64,000 nucleotides of DNA from the NCBI RefSeq assembly GCF_025673445.1, contig NZ_JAOVQN010000004.1:186001-250000 (forward strand). The letters are read 5' to 3'. Below, piece after piece: positions 33,882 to 42,484 of the stretch (the stretch's first letter is position 1; the number at the start of each line of letters is the position of its first letter). The notes below the pieces were generated by a model. That model did no database searches and was not told where the DNA came from. It worked only from the letters and a program-made list of their open reading frames with translations. This stretch comes from Ruegeria_B marisflavi (lineage in GTDB: Bacteria; Pseudomonadota; Alphaproteobacteria; Rhodobacterales; Rhodobacteraceae). The translations under genes were made by a program, and so were the position numbers.

Positions 33882-34630
33882 CAGAGTTTCTCCAGGGCCT
33901 TGTCGAGCCAGGCGATGAACCCTTTGGGTTCTTCGGCCACCGGCGCCAGCAGCGGCGCCAAGATGTCGATCTGATCCTCGATCCGGTCCTTGGGCCGGGG
34001 CGGCAGGTACTTGTTGACGGGCTTGGTGCCCATTTCCGGCATCAGGTCCATGCCACCGCGTTCGGCCACCAGTTGCGACACCGCGCTGTCCGGGTCGCCC
34101 AGATCGCCGAAATGGCGCGCACCTGCCGGGCAGGTGCGCACACAGGACGGCACCCGGTCCACCTCGGGCAGGTTGTCGTTATAGATGCGGTCGACGCAGA
34201 GGGTGCATTTCTTCATCACCCCTTCGGCAAGATCCAGTTCGCGCGCGCCATAGGGGCAGGCCCAGGCGCAGAGCCCGCAGCCGATGCAGTCGCTTTCGTT
34301 GACCAGCACGATCCCGTCCTCGGAGCGTTTATAGCTGGCGCCGGTCGGGCAGACGGTGACACAGGGCGCGTCCTCGCAATGCAGGCAGGATTTCGGAAAA
34401 TGGATCAGCTGGGCGTGCCCCTCGGGCGGCTGCACCTCGTAGGAATGCACCCGGTTCAGAAAGGTGCCTGACGGATCGGCACCATAGGGGTTCTGATCGC
34501 TGAGCGGCGCGCCGTAGTTCTCGGTGTTCCAGCCCTTGCAGGAGATCACGCAGGCATGGCAGCCGACACAGGTATCCAGGTCGATGACCAGACCCATCTT
34601 GCGGTCGGTGGATTGGGGGAGTTGGGTCAT
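33881..34630 (-). CDS. soeB: Iron-sulfur subunit of sulfite dehydrogenase, DmsB/NrfC-like
   Basis: A 249-residue electron-transfer protein with cysteine sets for four [4Fe-4S] clusters: CVGCHACVISC, CLHCEDAPCVTVC, CIGCGLCAWAC and CTLCVD plus CVRTCPAG. No signal peptide is seen, so the subunit faces the cytoplasm. It carries electrons from the SoeA molybdenum site to SoeC. Its start overlaps the soeA stop (ATGA) by 4 bp. Confidence 0.88.
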   Translation of the reverse strand: MTQLPQSTDRKMGLVIDLDTCVGCHACVISCKGWNTENYGAPLSDQNPYGADPSGTFLNRVHSYEVQPPEGHAQLIHFPKSCLHCEDAPCVTVCPTGASYKRSEDGIVLVNESDCIGCGLCAWACPYGARELDLAEGVMKKCTLCVDRIYNDNLPEVDRVPSCVRTCPAGARHFGDLGDPDSAVSQLVAERGGMDLMPEMGTKPVNKYLPPRPKDRIEDQIDILAPLLAPVAEEPKGFIAWLDKALEKL

Positions 34631-37452
34631 TCACCTACCTTCCAAGCCAGGGTTTTCGGGCCGGTTCCGACAGGCGACTTGATCGGGTCGAAGGCCGGTT
34701 GGCTCTCGGTCATTTCCTCGGGGCCTGCCACCTTTTCGACTTTCACCTTGAGGTCGAACCAGGCCGCCTGACCGGTCACCGGGTCGGAGTTGGCCCAGCG
34801 CAGCCCGTCGCCCTTGGGCGGCAGCAATTCGTGGATCAGGTGGTTGAGCAGGAAGCCCTTGGTGGCCTCGGGCGCGTCCGGTTCCAGCGCCCAGGCGCCT
34901 TTGCGCTTGCCGATCGCATTCCAGGTCCAGACGGTGTTGTCATTGAGCGCGGCCATCTCCATCACTGGCACCACGATCTGTCCATGAGGTGAGGTGACTC
35001 GCGCCCAATCGCCATCCTCAAGCCCCTGTTCGCGCATGATTTTTGTCGGAACATAAAGCGGGTTGCGCCCGTGCAGCTGCCGCAGCCAGGCGTTCTGGGT
35101 GCCCCAGCTGTGATACATGGCCATGGGGCGCTGGGTCAGGGCGTTGACGGTGTAGCCCTCGTTACCGTGCTGATCGGTCTCGTACCAGATCGGCAGCGGG
35201 TCCAGCCGCTGGCTGATCCGGGTACGCAAGTGGTCCGGTGGCTGGCGCTCGCCATGGCCTTCGGCCGCCAGTTGGAACCGGCGCATGGGTTCGGAATAGA
35301 GCTGGAACAGGTAGGGTTGCGGGCTGTCGTAGAGGCCCATGCCGACGGCCCAGTCCTGATAGGCCGCGTTCCAGGGTTTGTAATACTGCGCCCCGTCCGG
35401 CACGTGTTCGACAAAGAAACCGCCGTTCTCGATATAGCGGTCGAGCTGATCGGGATTGACCTCGCCGCGCCCGGCCTTGTCGCCCGCTTCGCCCCGGAAA
35501 CCGGCCAGCGGGCCGATGCCGGGTTTGCGTTGGTGGTTGACGATGTAATCGGCGTAATCGGTGTATTTCTCCGCGCCGTTCTCATCGGTGAACCCGGGCA
35601 GTTTCAGCTTGTTGGCCAGTTGCACCAGCACCGTCTGAAAGCCGCGCACATCGCGGTCGGGTTCGATCACCGGCCAGCGGATCGCGTCCGCCGCGCCGTC
35701 CGCCTCGCAGATCGGGCGGTCGAGCAGCGAGATACAGTCGTGCCGTTCCAAATAGGTGGTGTCGGGAAGGATCAGGTCGGCATAGGCGACCATTTCACTG
35801 CTATAGGCATCGGAATAGATGATTCGAGGGATGACGTATTCACCGCTCTCGTCCTTGTCCGTCAGCATGTCGATCACGCCGCGCGTGTTCATGGTCGAGT
35901 TCCAGGACATGTTCGCCATGTACATGAACAGCGTGTCGATCTTGTAGGGATCGCCGGCATGGGCGTTTGAGATCACCATATGCATAAGCCCATGAGAAGA
36001 CATGGGATTTTCCCAGGTGAACGCCTTGTCGATGCGCGCCGGGCTGCCGTCGGGTTTGAGCGCCAGATCCTCGGGCCCGCGCACAAATCCCAGGTGCGGG
36101 CCGTCGAGCGGGGTGCCCGGCGTGACCTTGCAATGGGGTTTGGGGTGCGCCTCGACCGGTTTGGGATAGGGCGGTTTGAAGCGGAAGCCGCCGGGCACCT
36201 CGACGGTGCCGAGCATGATCTGCAACAGGTGCAGGGCGCGGCAGGTCTGGAAGCCGTTGGCATGGGCCGAGATACCGCGCATGGAGTGGAAGGAGACCGG
36301 GCGGCCCTTCATCACCTTGTGGGTCTCGCCCCGGAAATCTGTCCATTCCTGTTCGATCTCGAACGCTTCGTCAAAGGCGACGCGGGCGATCTCGGCGGCC
36401 AGCGCGCGGATGCGCGCGGCGGGGATGCCGCAGCGGTCGGCCACGGCTTCGGGTGTGTACTCTTCGGACAGGTAGCGATTGACCGTTTTGTGCATCACCG
36501 TGTGGCAGGTTTGGCCGTTTTGTACATGGGTTCCGGTCAGGTCCGGGCGCACACCGGGACGGTCGAAGGGGGCCAGTTCGCCAGTCGCGCGGTCGATCAC
36601 CAGGACCTTGCCGTCCGCGTCGCGCAATAGCAGGCCGTGGTCCTCGGCACCCGGGTTCTCGATCACCAGGCAGGGTGCGTTGGTGTAGCGGGCGAGATAG
36701 TCGAGGTCGATCTTGCCCGCCTTCATCAGCACATGGATCAACGACAGGATCAGCAGCCCGTCGGTGCCGGGCGTTATCCCGTACCAGTCGTCGGCCACCG
36801 CGTTATAGCCCGAGCGGATCGGGTTGACGCCGACCACCCGCGCGCCGCGCGCCTTGATCTTGCCGATGCCCATCTTGATCGGGTTGCTGTCATGATCCTC
36901 GGCCACGCCGAACAGGATGAACAGCTTGGTATGATCCCAGTCGGGTTGGCCGAATTCCCAGAAGGCGCCGCCCATCGTGTAGATGCCCGCCGCCGCCATG
37001 TTGACCGAGCAGAAGCCGCCATGCGCGGCATAGTTTGGGGTACCGAAATTCTGTGCCCAGAAGCTGGTGAAACTTTGCGACTGGTCGCGTCCGGTGAAGA
37101 AGGCCAGTTTCGACGGATCGTTCTCGCGGATCGGTTTCAGCCAGCCGGTGGCGATTTCCAGTGCCTCGTCCCAGGTGATCTCCTGAAACTCGCCCGAGCC
37201 GCGCGGGCCCACCCGTTTGAGCGGCGCGCGCAGGCGCGAGGGGGCATTGACCTGCATGATCCCGGCGGAGCCCTTGGCACAAAGCACGCCCTTGTTCACC
37301 GGATGGTCGCGGTTGCCCTCGATATAGGCGACCTTACCATTTTTCATGTGCACGTTGATGCCGCAGCGGCAGGCGCACATGTAGCACGTGGTTTTTCGCA
37401 CCTCGTCGGAAACCTTGGGCGAGGTGTCGAGCTTTGGTTGCTGGTGGATCAT
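34627..37452 (-). CDS. soeA: Molybdopterin catalytic subunit of sulfite dehydrogenase SoeA
   Basis: A 941-residue complex-iron-sulfur molybdoenzyme. The [4Fe-4S] motif is Cys23-x2-Cys26-x3-Cys30-x27-Cys58. There is no twin-arginine signal before it, which distinguishes it from periplasmic DmsA/PsrA and agrees with the cytoplasm-facing SoeA type. It would oxidise sulfite, the product of Xsc encoded upstream. By fold alone, thiosulfate, polysulfide or formate activity cannot be excluded. The start is ATG 37452 (MIHQQPK) with AGGGAAA upstream. The 131-bp AT-rich gap before it could hold an internal promoter. Confidence 0.83.
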   Translation of the reverse strand: MIHQQPKLDTSPKVSDEVRKTTCYMCACRCGINVHMKNGKVAYIEGNRDHPVNKGVLCAKGSAGIMQVNAPSRLRAPLKRVGPRGSGEFQEITWDEALEIATGWLKPIRENDPSKLAFFTGRDQSQSFTSFWAQNFGTPNYAAHGGFCSVNMAAAGIYTMGGAFWEFGQPDWDHTKLFILFGVAEDHDSNPIKMGIGKIKARGARVVGVNPIRSGYNAVADDWYGITPGTDGLLILSLIHVLMKAGKIDLDYLARYTNAPCLVIENPGAEDHGLLLRDADGKVLVIDRATGELAPFDRPGVRPDLTGTHVQNGQTCHTVMHKTVNRYLSEEYTPEAVADRCGIPAARIRALAAEIARVAFDEAFEIEQEWTDFRGETHKVMKGRPVSFHSMRGISAHANGFQTCRALHLLQIMLGTVEVPGGFRFKPPYPKPVEAHPKPHCKVTPGTPLDGPHLGFVRGPEDLALKPDGSPARIDKAFTWENPMSSHGLMHMVISNAHAGDPYKIDTLFMYMANMSWNSTMNTRGVIDMLTDKDESGEYVIPRIIYSDAYSSEMVAYADLILPDTTYLERHDCISLLDRPICEADGAADAIRWPVIEPDRDVRGFQTVLVQLANKLKLPGFTDENGAEKYTDYADYIVNHQRKPGIGPLAGFRGEAGDKAGRGEVNPDQLDRYIENGGFFVEHVPDGAQYYKPWNAAYQDWAVGMGLYDSPQPYLFQLYSEPMRRFQLAAEGHGERQPPDHLRTRISQRLDPLPIWYETDQHGNEGYTVNALTQRPMAMYHSWGTQNAWLRQLHGRNPLYVPTKIMREQGLEDGDWARVTSPHGQIVVPVMEMAALNDNTVWTWNAIGKRKGAWALEPDAPEATKGFLLNHLIHELLPPKGDGLRWANSDPVTGQAAWFDLKVKVEKVAGPEEMTESQPAFDPIKSPVGTGPKTLAWKVGE

Positions 37453-37583
37453 TCGGGTTTCCCTGTTCTGTCGTTCCACACGCTAGGGCAGATCACCCCA
37501 TCCGACGACAATTTTCTTGCAAATTCAAACTTCCCGAAACCCTTTTCCGCAAAACTGCAATTCTGGGTGGTGTTGTTCTTTCA

Positions 37584-38594
37584 TTACGCCTGCGCCAGGG
37601 CTTGCAGAACCGTGACGGCGATCATCTGGGTGACATCACCGGCAACGCAGCCGCGCGACAGGTCGTTGGCCGGTTTTGCCAATCCTTGCAGAACCGGACC
37701 AATGGCCGTGTATCCGCCAAGGCGCTGGGTGATCTTGTAGCCGATGTTGCCCGCGTCGAGATTGGGGAAGATCATCACGTTGGCCTGCCCTGCCACATGC
37801 GAGCCCGGCGCCTTGGACGCGCCGACCGTGGGCACAAAGGCGGCATCGAACTGCAATTCGCCATCGACCTCCAGATCGGGGTGATCCGTGCGCAACCGGG
37901 TCAGCGCATCGGTGACCTTGGTGACGTTGGGGTGTCGCGCGCTGCCCATGGTGGAGAAGGACAGCATGGCGATCTTCGGTTCCTGCCGCAGCAGCGCCCG
38001 GCACGAGGCGGCAGAGGCGGCGGCGATGGCTGCCAGTTCCGTGGACGACGGGTCGATCACCAGCCCGCTGTCTGAATAGAGCATCGCGCGGGCGTGGGCG
38101 GTGGCGCTCTCGGGCGGGTACATCAGGAAGAAGCTGGAGACCATCGCGGCACCGGGCGCAGCGCCGATCACCTGAATGGCGGTGCGCACCACGTCCGAGG
38201 TGGTGGCAACCGCGCCGCCGACCGTGCCCGCCGCGTGACCGGCGCGCACCAGCATGGCGGCATAGACAAGCGGTGTGCGGACGGCGGCAAGCGCGTCGGC
38301 CTCGCTGACGCCCTTGTGCCGCCTGAGGTCGTGATAGGCGGCCGCAAATCCGGCGGTGAGGGCTGAACTGTCCGGATCGTGGATGGACAGGCCATCACCT
38401 TCGGCCGCGCCCTGCGCTTGAAGCTCGGTCTGGATCGCGGCGGTCTGGCCGACGAGGATCACATCCGCGATCCCCGCCGCACGGGCCGCCAGCGCCCCCG
38501 CGACAACGCGGGGATCGCTGCCTTCGCTCAGCGCGACGGTGGCGCGCCGGGCCGGGGGTTCAGACAGCAAAAGATCAATTGGCGTTCGTGTCAT
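37584..38594 (-). CDS. pta: Phosphate acetyltransferase
   Basis: A 336-residue short-form Pta lacking the N-terminal DRTGG domain. It converts acetyl phosphate from Xsc, plus CoA, to acetyl-CoA. Typical segments are PLVYAAMLVRAGHAAGTVGGAV and GQANVMIFPNLDAGNIGYKITQRL. It starts 21 bp after xsc, so the two are cotranscribed. An in-frame GTG lies directly before the ATG. Confidence 0.93.
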   Translation of the reverse strand: MTRTPIDLLLSEPPARRATVALSEGSDPRVVAGALAARAAGIADVILVGQTAAIQTELQAQGAAEGDGLSIHDPDSSALTAGFAAAYHDLRRHKGVSEADALAAVRTPLVYAAMLVRAGHAAGTVGGAVATTSDVVRTAIQVIGAAPGAAMVSSFFLMYPPESATAHARAMLYSDSGLVIDPSSTELAAIAAASAASCRALLRQEPKIAMLSFSTMGSARHPNVTKVTDALTRLRTDHPDLEVDGELQFDAAFVPTVGASKAPGSHVAGQANVMIFPNLDAGNIGYKITQRLGGYTAIGPVLQGLAKPANDLSRGCVAGDVTQMIAVTVLQALAQA

Positions 38595-38615
38595 CACCCG
38601 GGGCCCCTGTTGCGC

Positions 38616-40391
38616 TCAGACCTGCTGAGGCCGCATGTCGGCCTTGTCGATGCCTGCGACGCGAACCGGTTTCTTCATGGCGTCGCGGCGGAAGGGTTCG
38701 CCGAGCTCCTGATTGATCATCGCTTCGATCAGGGTGGTCTTGCCTGCCTTCTGATCTTCGATGGCCTTGGCCAGGGCGGCGGTGAGCTCGTCCATGGTGT
38801 GGGCCACGATGCCTTGCAGGCCGCAGGCCTTGGCGATGCCTGCATAGCTGACCTGCTCGTCCAGCTCGGTGCCGACGAAGTTGTCGTCGAACCACAGGGT
38901 CGAGTTGCGCTTTTCGGCGCCCCACTGGTAGTTGCGGAACACGACCTGGGTGACGGCGGGCCATTCGCCGCGACCGATGGCGGTCAGTTCGTTGACCGCG
39001 ATGCCAAAGGCACCATCGCCGGAGAAGCCGACAACAGGAACGTCGGGGCAGCCGATCTTGGCGCCGACAACCGCGGGCAGACCGTAACCGCAGGGGCCGA
39101 AGAGGCCGGGGGCCAGGTATTTGCGGCCTTCGTCAAAGTCGGGATAGGCGTTGCCGATGGCGCAGTTGTTGCCGATGTCCGAGGAGATGATCGCCTCGCG
39201 CGGGAGCGCCGCCTGGATCGCGCGCCATGCCATGCGGGGGCTCATCCATTCTGGCTTGGCGGCGCGGGCGCGCTCGTTCCAGGTGGTGCCCGGATCGTCA
39301 TCCTCGTGGGTCATCGATGAGAGCTGCTGGGCCCATGCCGATTTGGTCTGGGCGATACGGTCCTTGCGCGCGGCGCGGCCTTCGTCACCGGCGGTGTCGC
39401 TGAGCTGGGCCAGGATGCCCCGGGCCACCTTGGCCGCGTCCCCGATGATGCCGACCGAGACCTTCTTGGTCAGGCCGATGCGGTCGGGGTTGATGTCGAC
39501 CTGGATGATCTTGGCATCTGCGGGCCAGTATTCCATGCCGTAGCCCGGCAGGGTCGAGAACGGGTTCAGACGGGTGCCGAGGCAGAGCACCACGTCGGCG
39601 GTCTTGATCAGTTCCATCGCCGCCTTGGAGCCGTTGTAGCCCAGCGGCCCGGCAAAGAGCGGGTGCGAGCCGGGGAAGGCATCGTTGTGCTGGTAACCGA
39701 CGCAGACCGGGGCATCGAGACGCTCGGCCAGATCCTTGGAGGCGGCGATGCCGCCCTTGGACAGCACCACGCCGGCGCCGTTCAGGATCACCGGGTTCTT
39801 GGCGTTCGACAGCAGTTCGGCCGCTTGCGCCACCGCCTGTTCGCCGCCCGAGGGGCGTTCGAATTCGATGATGGCGGGGAGCTGGATGTCGACGACCTGG
39901 GTCCACATGTCCCGCGGAATGTTGATCTGGGCCGGGGCACTGGCGCGCTTGGCATTCATGATCACGCGGTTCAGAACCTCGGCCACGCGGGTGGGGTCGC
40001 GGACCTCTTCCTGGTAGGCGACCATGTCCTCGAACAGTTTCATCTGCTCGACTTCCTGGAAGCCGCCCTGGCCGATGGTCTTGTTGGCCGCCTGCGGGGT
40101 GACCAGCAAGAGCGGCGTGTGGTTCCAGTAGGCGGTTTTGACAGCGGTGACGAAGTTGGTGATGCCCGGACCGTTCTGGGCGATCATCATCGACATCTTG
40201 CCGGTGGCGCGGGTATAGCCGTCGGCCATCATGCCGGCGCTGCCTTCGTGTGCGCAATCCCAGAAGGTGATGCCTGCGGCCGGGAAAATGTCCGAGATCG
40301 GCATCATGGCCGAACCGATGATCCCGAACGCATGCTCGATCCCATGCATCTGAAGGGTTTTGACGAAAGCTTCCTCGGTCGTCATTTTCAT
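38616..40391 (-). CDS. xsc: Sulfoacetaldehyde acetyltransferase
   Basis: A 591-residue thiamine-diphosphate enzyme: sulfoacetaldehyde plus phosphate gives acetyl phosphate and sulfite. Glu49 (CAHEGSAG) is the cofactor-activating Glu, and the ThDP/metal motif spans GDG (458-460) to Asn487, a 26-residue gap. IIGSAMMPISDIFPAAGI near the N-terminus is Xsc-like rather than acetolactate-synthase-like. I start at 40391 (MKMTTEE). It is the desulfonation step for taurine, isethionate and related C2 sulfonates. tauR lies 114 bp upstream. Confidence 0.95.
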   Translation of the reverse strand: MKMTTEEAFVKTLQMHGIEHAFGIIGSAMMPISDIFPAAGITFWDCAHEGSAGMMADGYTRATGKMSMMIAQNGPGITNFVTAVKTAYWNHTPLLLVTPQAANKTIGQGGFQEVEQMKLFEDMVAYQEEVRDPTRVAEVLNRVIMNAKRASAPAQINIPRDMWTQVVDIQLPAIIEFERPSGGEQAVAQAAELLSNAKNPVILNGAGVVLSKGGIAASKDLAERLDAPVCVGYQHNDAFPGSHPLFAGPLGYNGSKAAMELIKTADVVLCLGTRLNPFSTLPGYGMEYWPADAKIIQVDINPDRIGLTKKVSVGIIGDAAKVARGILAQLSDTAGDEGRAARKDRIAQTKSAWAQQLSSMTHEDDDPGTTWNERARAAKPEWMSPRMAWRAIQAALPREAIISSDIGNNCAIGNAYPDFDEGRKYLAPGLFGPCGYGLPAVVGAKIGCPDVPVVGFSGDGAFGIAVNELTAIGRGEWPAVTQVVFRNYQWGAEKRNSTLWFDDNFVGTELDEQVSYAGIAKACGLQGIVAHTMDELTAALAKAIEDQKAGKTTLIEAMINQELGEPFRRDAMKKPVRVAGIDKADMRPQQV

Positions 40392-40505
40392 AAGAACGCA
40401 CTCCATGCGATTGACAGGGGCCAGTGTCCTTCCGGGCATCGGCAGATTGGAGTCAGGTTTAGGCGCAAGGGTAAGGTGGGCGTTAGGGCCAGAAAGCCCG
40501 GCATC

Positions 40506-41984
40506 TTAATGCCAGTTGGGTCCGGCGTGACGCTCTATGGCGCGGGCGATGCGCTCGATACCCGGCGCGATGCGGTCCGTCTGGATCGAAGAATAGCCGA
40601 GCCGGTAATAGTTCGTCGGTCTGTCCGAGCCGGAAAAGAAGGTGGTGCCCGGTTCGATATGAACGCTTTCGCCGCGCAGCGACATGGCCAGCGCGCCGCA
40701 ATCCACCCCGACGGGCGCCTGCATCCACAGCGACGAGCCGCCATAGACGCCGCGCCCGGAAATGGTCAGACCGTTTTCCGCGATGGCGCGTTCGATCTCC
40801 CGCCGCCGTTGCAGCAGCACCGAGGACATGCGCCGGATCTGGGTGTCGTAATGGCCGAGCGACAGGAAATAGGCGGCCGTGCGCTGGATATGTCCGGGCG
40901 GGTGGCGCAGCACCAGCGCGCGCAGCGCGCGCGCCTCGCGGATGAACGGCTCGGATCCCACCATGTAGCCCAGCCGCAGCCCCGGAAAGAGCGATTTCGA
41001 GAAACTGCCGACATAGATCACGCGCCCGTCGCTGTCGAAAGATTTCAGCGCGGGAGAGGGCGACCCCAGGAATGCCAGTTCAAACTCGTAATCATCCTCG
41101 ACGATCATCGCGTCGATTTCGCGGGCGCGTTCCAGCAGCCGGTGCCGCCGCGAAACCGGCATGGTGGCGGTGGTCGGGCTCTGATGGCTGGGCGTGGTGA
41201 AAATCACGTCGGTATCGTCGGGGATCTCCTCGGGCGGGAGACCGTCGAGATCGACCCGGATCGGAACCAGATTGCAGCGCGACTGGATCAGCAATTCGCG
41301 TAAGGCATAGTAACAGGGATCTTCGATCGCGGCCTTGCGGCGCCGGTTCAGCAGTACCCGGGCCGCCAGCCAGAGCGCATTTTGGGCGCCCAGCGTGATC
41401 AGGATCTCTTCGGGTCGGGCCGAAATGCCGCGCCGGGGCAAGGTGTGGCGTGCGATAAACTCGATCAGCAGCGGATCGTCCTGGTCCACGTAGTCGGCAG
41501 TGAGCGAGGCGAAATCCTTTTGTCCCAGCGCGCGCACGGCGCAGAGCCGCCAGTTGGCGTGATCGAACAAGGTCGGATCGGCTTGACCATAGATGAACGG
41601 ATAGCGGTAGCTGCGCCAGTCCGCCGGTTTTTGGAGCGTATCGCCGCCGGTGAACTTGCGCGCGATGGCGCGGTTCCAATCGACGGTTTCCTGGTCGCGC
41701 AGGGGGGGCGCGTAGCTGGGCGGGATCGGGGCGTTTTCGGACACGAAATAACCCGAGCGCCCGCGGGAGGTGAGATAATCGTTGGCCAGAAGCTCGGTAT
41801 AGGCCAGCGTCACCGTGATCCGGCTGACGCCAAGATGGGTGGCCAGCCGCCGCGACGAGGGCAGTTTCTCTCCCATGTGGAAGCGGCCCGACAGGATGCC
41901 CTCGGCGATCATCTGCTGGATCTGTGCCTGCAAGGTGCCCTGGGCGCCCTGCTTGAGAAAGAAGGTTTCGACGGGAATGGCCAT
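40506..41984 (-). CDS. tauR: TauR, MocR/GntR-type transcriptional regulator of sulfonate use
   Basis: A 492-residue regulator with an N-terminal GntR winged helix (about 15-80, KLPSSRRLATHLGVSRITVTLAY) fused to an aminotransferase-fold domain. The PLP Lys would be Lys330 (VGSFSKSLFPG). TauR-type proteins respond to taurine with PLP bound. It directly precedes xsc on the same strand. Two TTGGACTTAT boxes lie over its own promoter. No Shine-Dalgarno is seen, and the predicted start of transcription coincides with the ATG, so the mRNA may be leaderless. Confidence 0.9.
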   Translation of the reverse strand: MAIPVETFFLKQGAQGTLQAQIQQMIAEGILSGRFHMGEKLPSSRRLATHLGVSRITVTLAYTELLANDYLTSRGRSGYFVSENAPIPPSYAPPLRDQETVDWNRAIARKFTGGDTLQKPADWRSYRYPFIYGQADPTLFDHANWRLCAVRALGQKDFASLTADYVDQDDPLLIEFIARHTLPRRGISARPEEILITLGAQNALWLAARVLLNRRRKAAIEDPCYYALRELLIQSRCNLVPIRVDLDGLPPEEIPDDTDVIFTTPSHQSPTTATMPVSRRHRLLERAREIDAMIVEDDYEFELAFLGSPSPALKSFDSDGRVIYVGSFSKSLFPGLRLGYMVGSEPFIREARALRALVLRHPPGHIQRTAAYFLSLGHYDTQIRRMSSVLLQRRREIERAIAENGLTISGRGVYGGSSLWMQAPVGVDCGALAMSLRGESVHIEPGTTFFSGSDRPTNYYRLGYSSIQTDRIAPGIERIARAIERHAGPNWH

Positions 41985-41990
41985 GGGGTC

Positions 41991-42019
41991 AGCCTAGCTT
42001 GGACTTATGTCAGGTACAA
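41991..42019 (-). promoter_or_regulatory. Predicted tauR promoter
   Basis: On the minus strand, TTGTAC (42019-42014) and TAGGCT (41996-41991) form a -35/-10 pair with a 17-bp spacer. The start of transcription expected about 7 bp downstream falls on the tauR ATG at 41984. One TauR-type box lies inside the spacer. Confidence 0.5.
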
Positions 42020-42030
42020 TTTGGACTTAT
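41999..42030. promoter_or_regulatory. TauR direct-repeat operator
   Basis: TTGGACTTAT occurs exactly twice, at 41999-42008 and 42021-42030, 22 bp apart, about two helical turns. TauR of Rhodobacter capsulatus is known to bind direct repeats of CTGGACTTAA, which these closely resemble. One box sits between -10 and -35 and the other just upstream of -35, so autoregulation is likely. Confidence 0.75.
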
Positions 42031-42129
42031 CGCGGCATAGCAAGCATTTTCCCCTGTTGGCGTCAGGAGTGATATCGAACTGGCCTTATGCCGGTCAGGC
42101 AGAAAGGACTTGCGCGACTCAATTAATCT

Positions 42130-42145
42130 ATATAACTAGTTTTAT
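42130..42145. promoter_or_regulatory. Palindrome upstream of arsR
   Basis: ATATAACTAGTTTTAT is palindromic at 14 of 16 positions around AACTAGTT. It lies in an AT-rich promoter-like stretch 22 bp before the arsR start, the usual place for an autoregulatory ArsR-family site. Confidence 0.55.
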
Positions 42146-42166
42146 GGTTTAAATGAGGTGACGACG

Positions 42167-42484
42167 ATGTGGAAAACGGCGGCCGAGGGATTTAACGCCA
42201 TGGGGTCGGAGGCGCGGTTGAAGGTGCTGCGCGTGCTGATCCGGGCCGGGCAACCGGGGCTTTCGGTGGGGGAAATTCAGGAACGGACGGGGATTCCAGC
42301 CTCGACCCTGGCGCATCATCTGAAGGCGCTGACCTCAGGCGGCGTGATCGAACAGGAGCGTATCGGGCGGACCACGATCAACCGCGCCTCGTACGAGCGT
42401 CTGGATGCGCTGGCACGTTTCATCCTGGCCGAGTGCTGCGTCGATCAGGGGGTTGTATCGGAGAAGGAGACGGAACATGGCTGA
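42167..42484 (+). CDS. ArsR-family winged-helix regulator
   Basis: A 105-residue repressor-type protein with a winged helix (about 15-75, VGEIQERTGIPASTLAHHLKAL). Vicinal Cys90-Cys91 lie in the C-terminal dimer helix and could bind a thiophilic metal or metalloid; the classic ELCVC motif of the recognition helix is absent. It starts at ATG 42167 with GAGGTG upstream. It overlaps the permease gene by 8 bp, so the two are cotranscribed and probably respond to the same signal. Confidence 0.88.
   Translation: MWKTAAEGFNAMGSEARLKVLRVLIRAGQPGLSVGEIQERTGIPASTLAHHLKALTSGGVIEQERIGRTTINRASYERLDALARFILAECCVDQGVVSEKETEHG

Noticed and set aside
34627..37452. DMSO, polysulfide or formate dehydrogenase identity for the molybdoenzyme
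   Set aside because: No twin-arginine signal is found and the genes are joined to xsc-pta, which favours SoeA. The fold alone does not exclude the alternatives, so confidence is reduced accordingly.
39663..41303. A 546-codon open frame on the plus strand across xsc and tauR
   Set aside because: It is opposite two well-identified genes and crosses their intergenic gap; composition is shadow-like.
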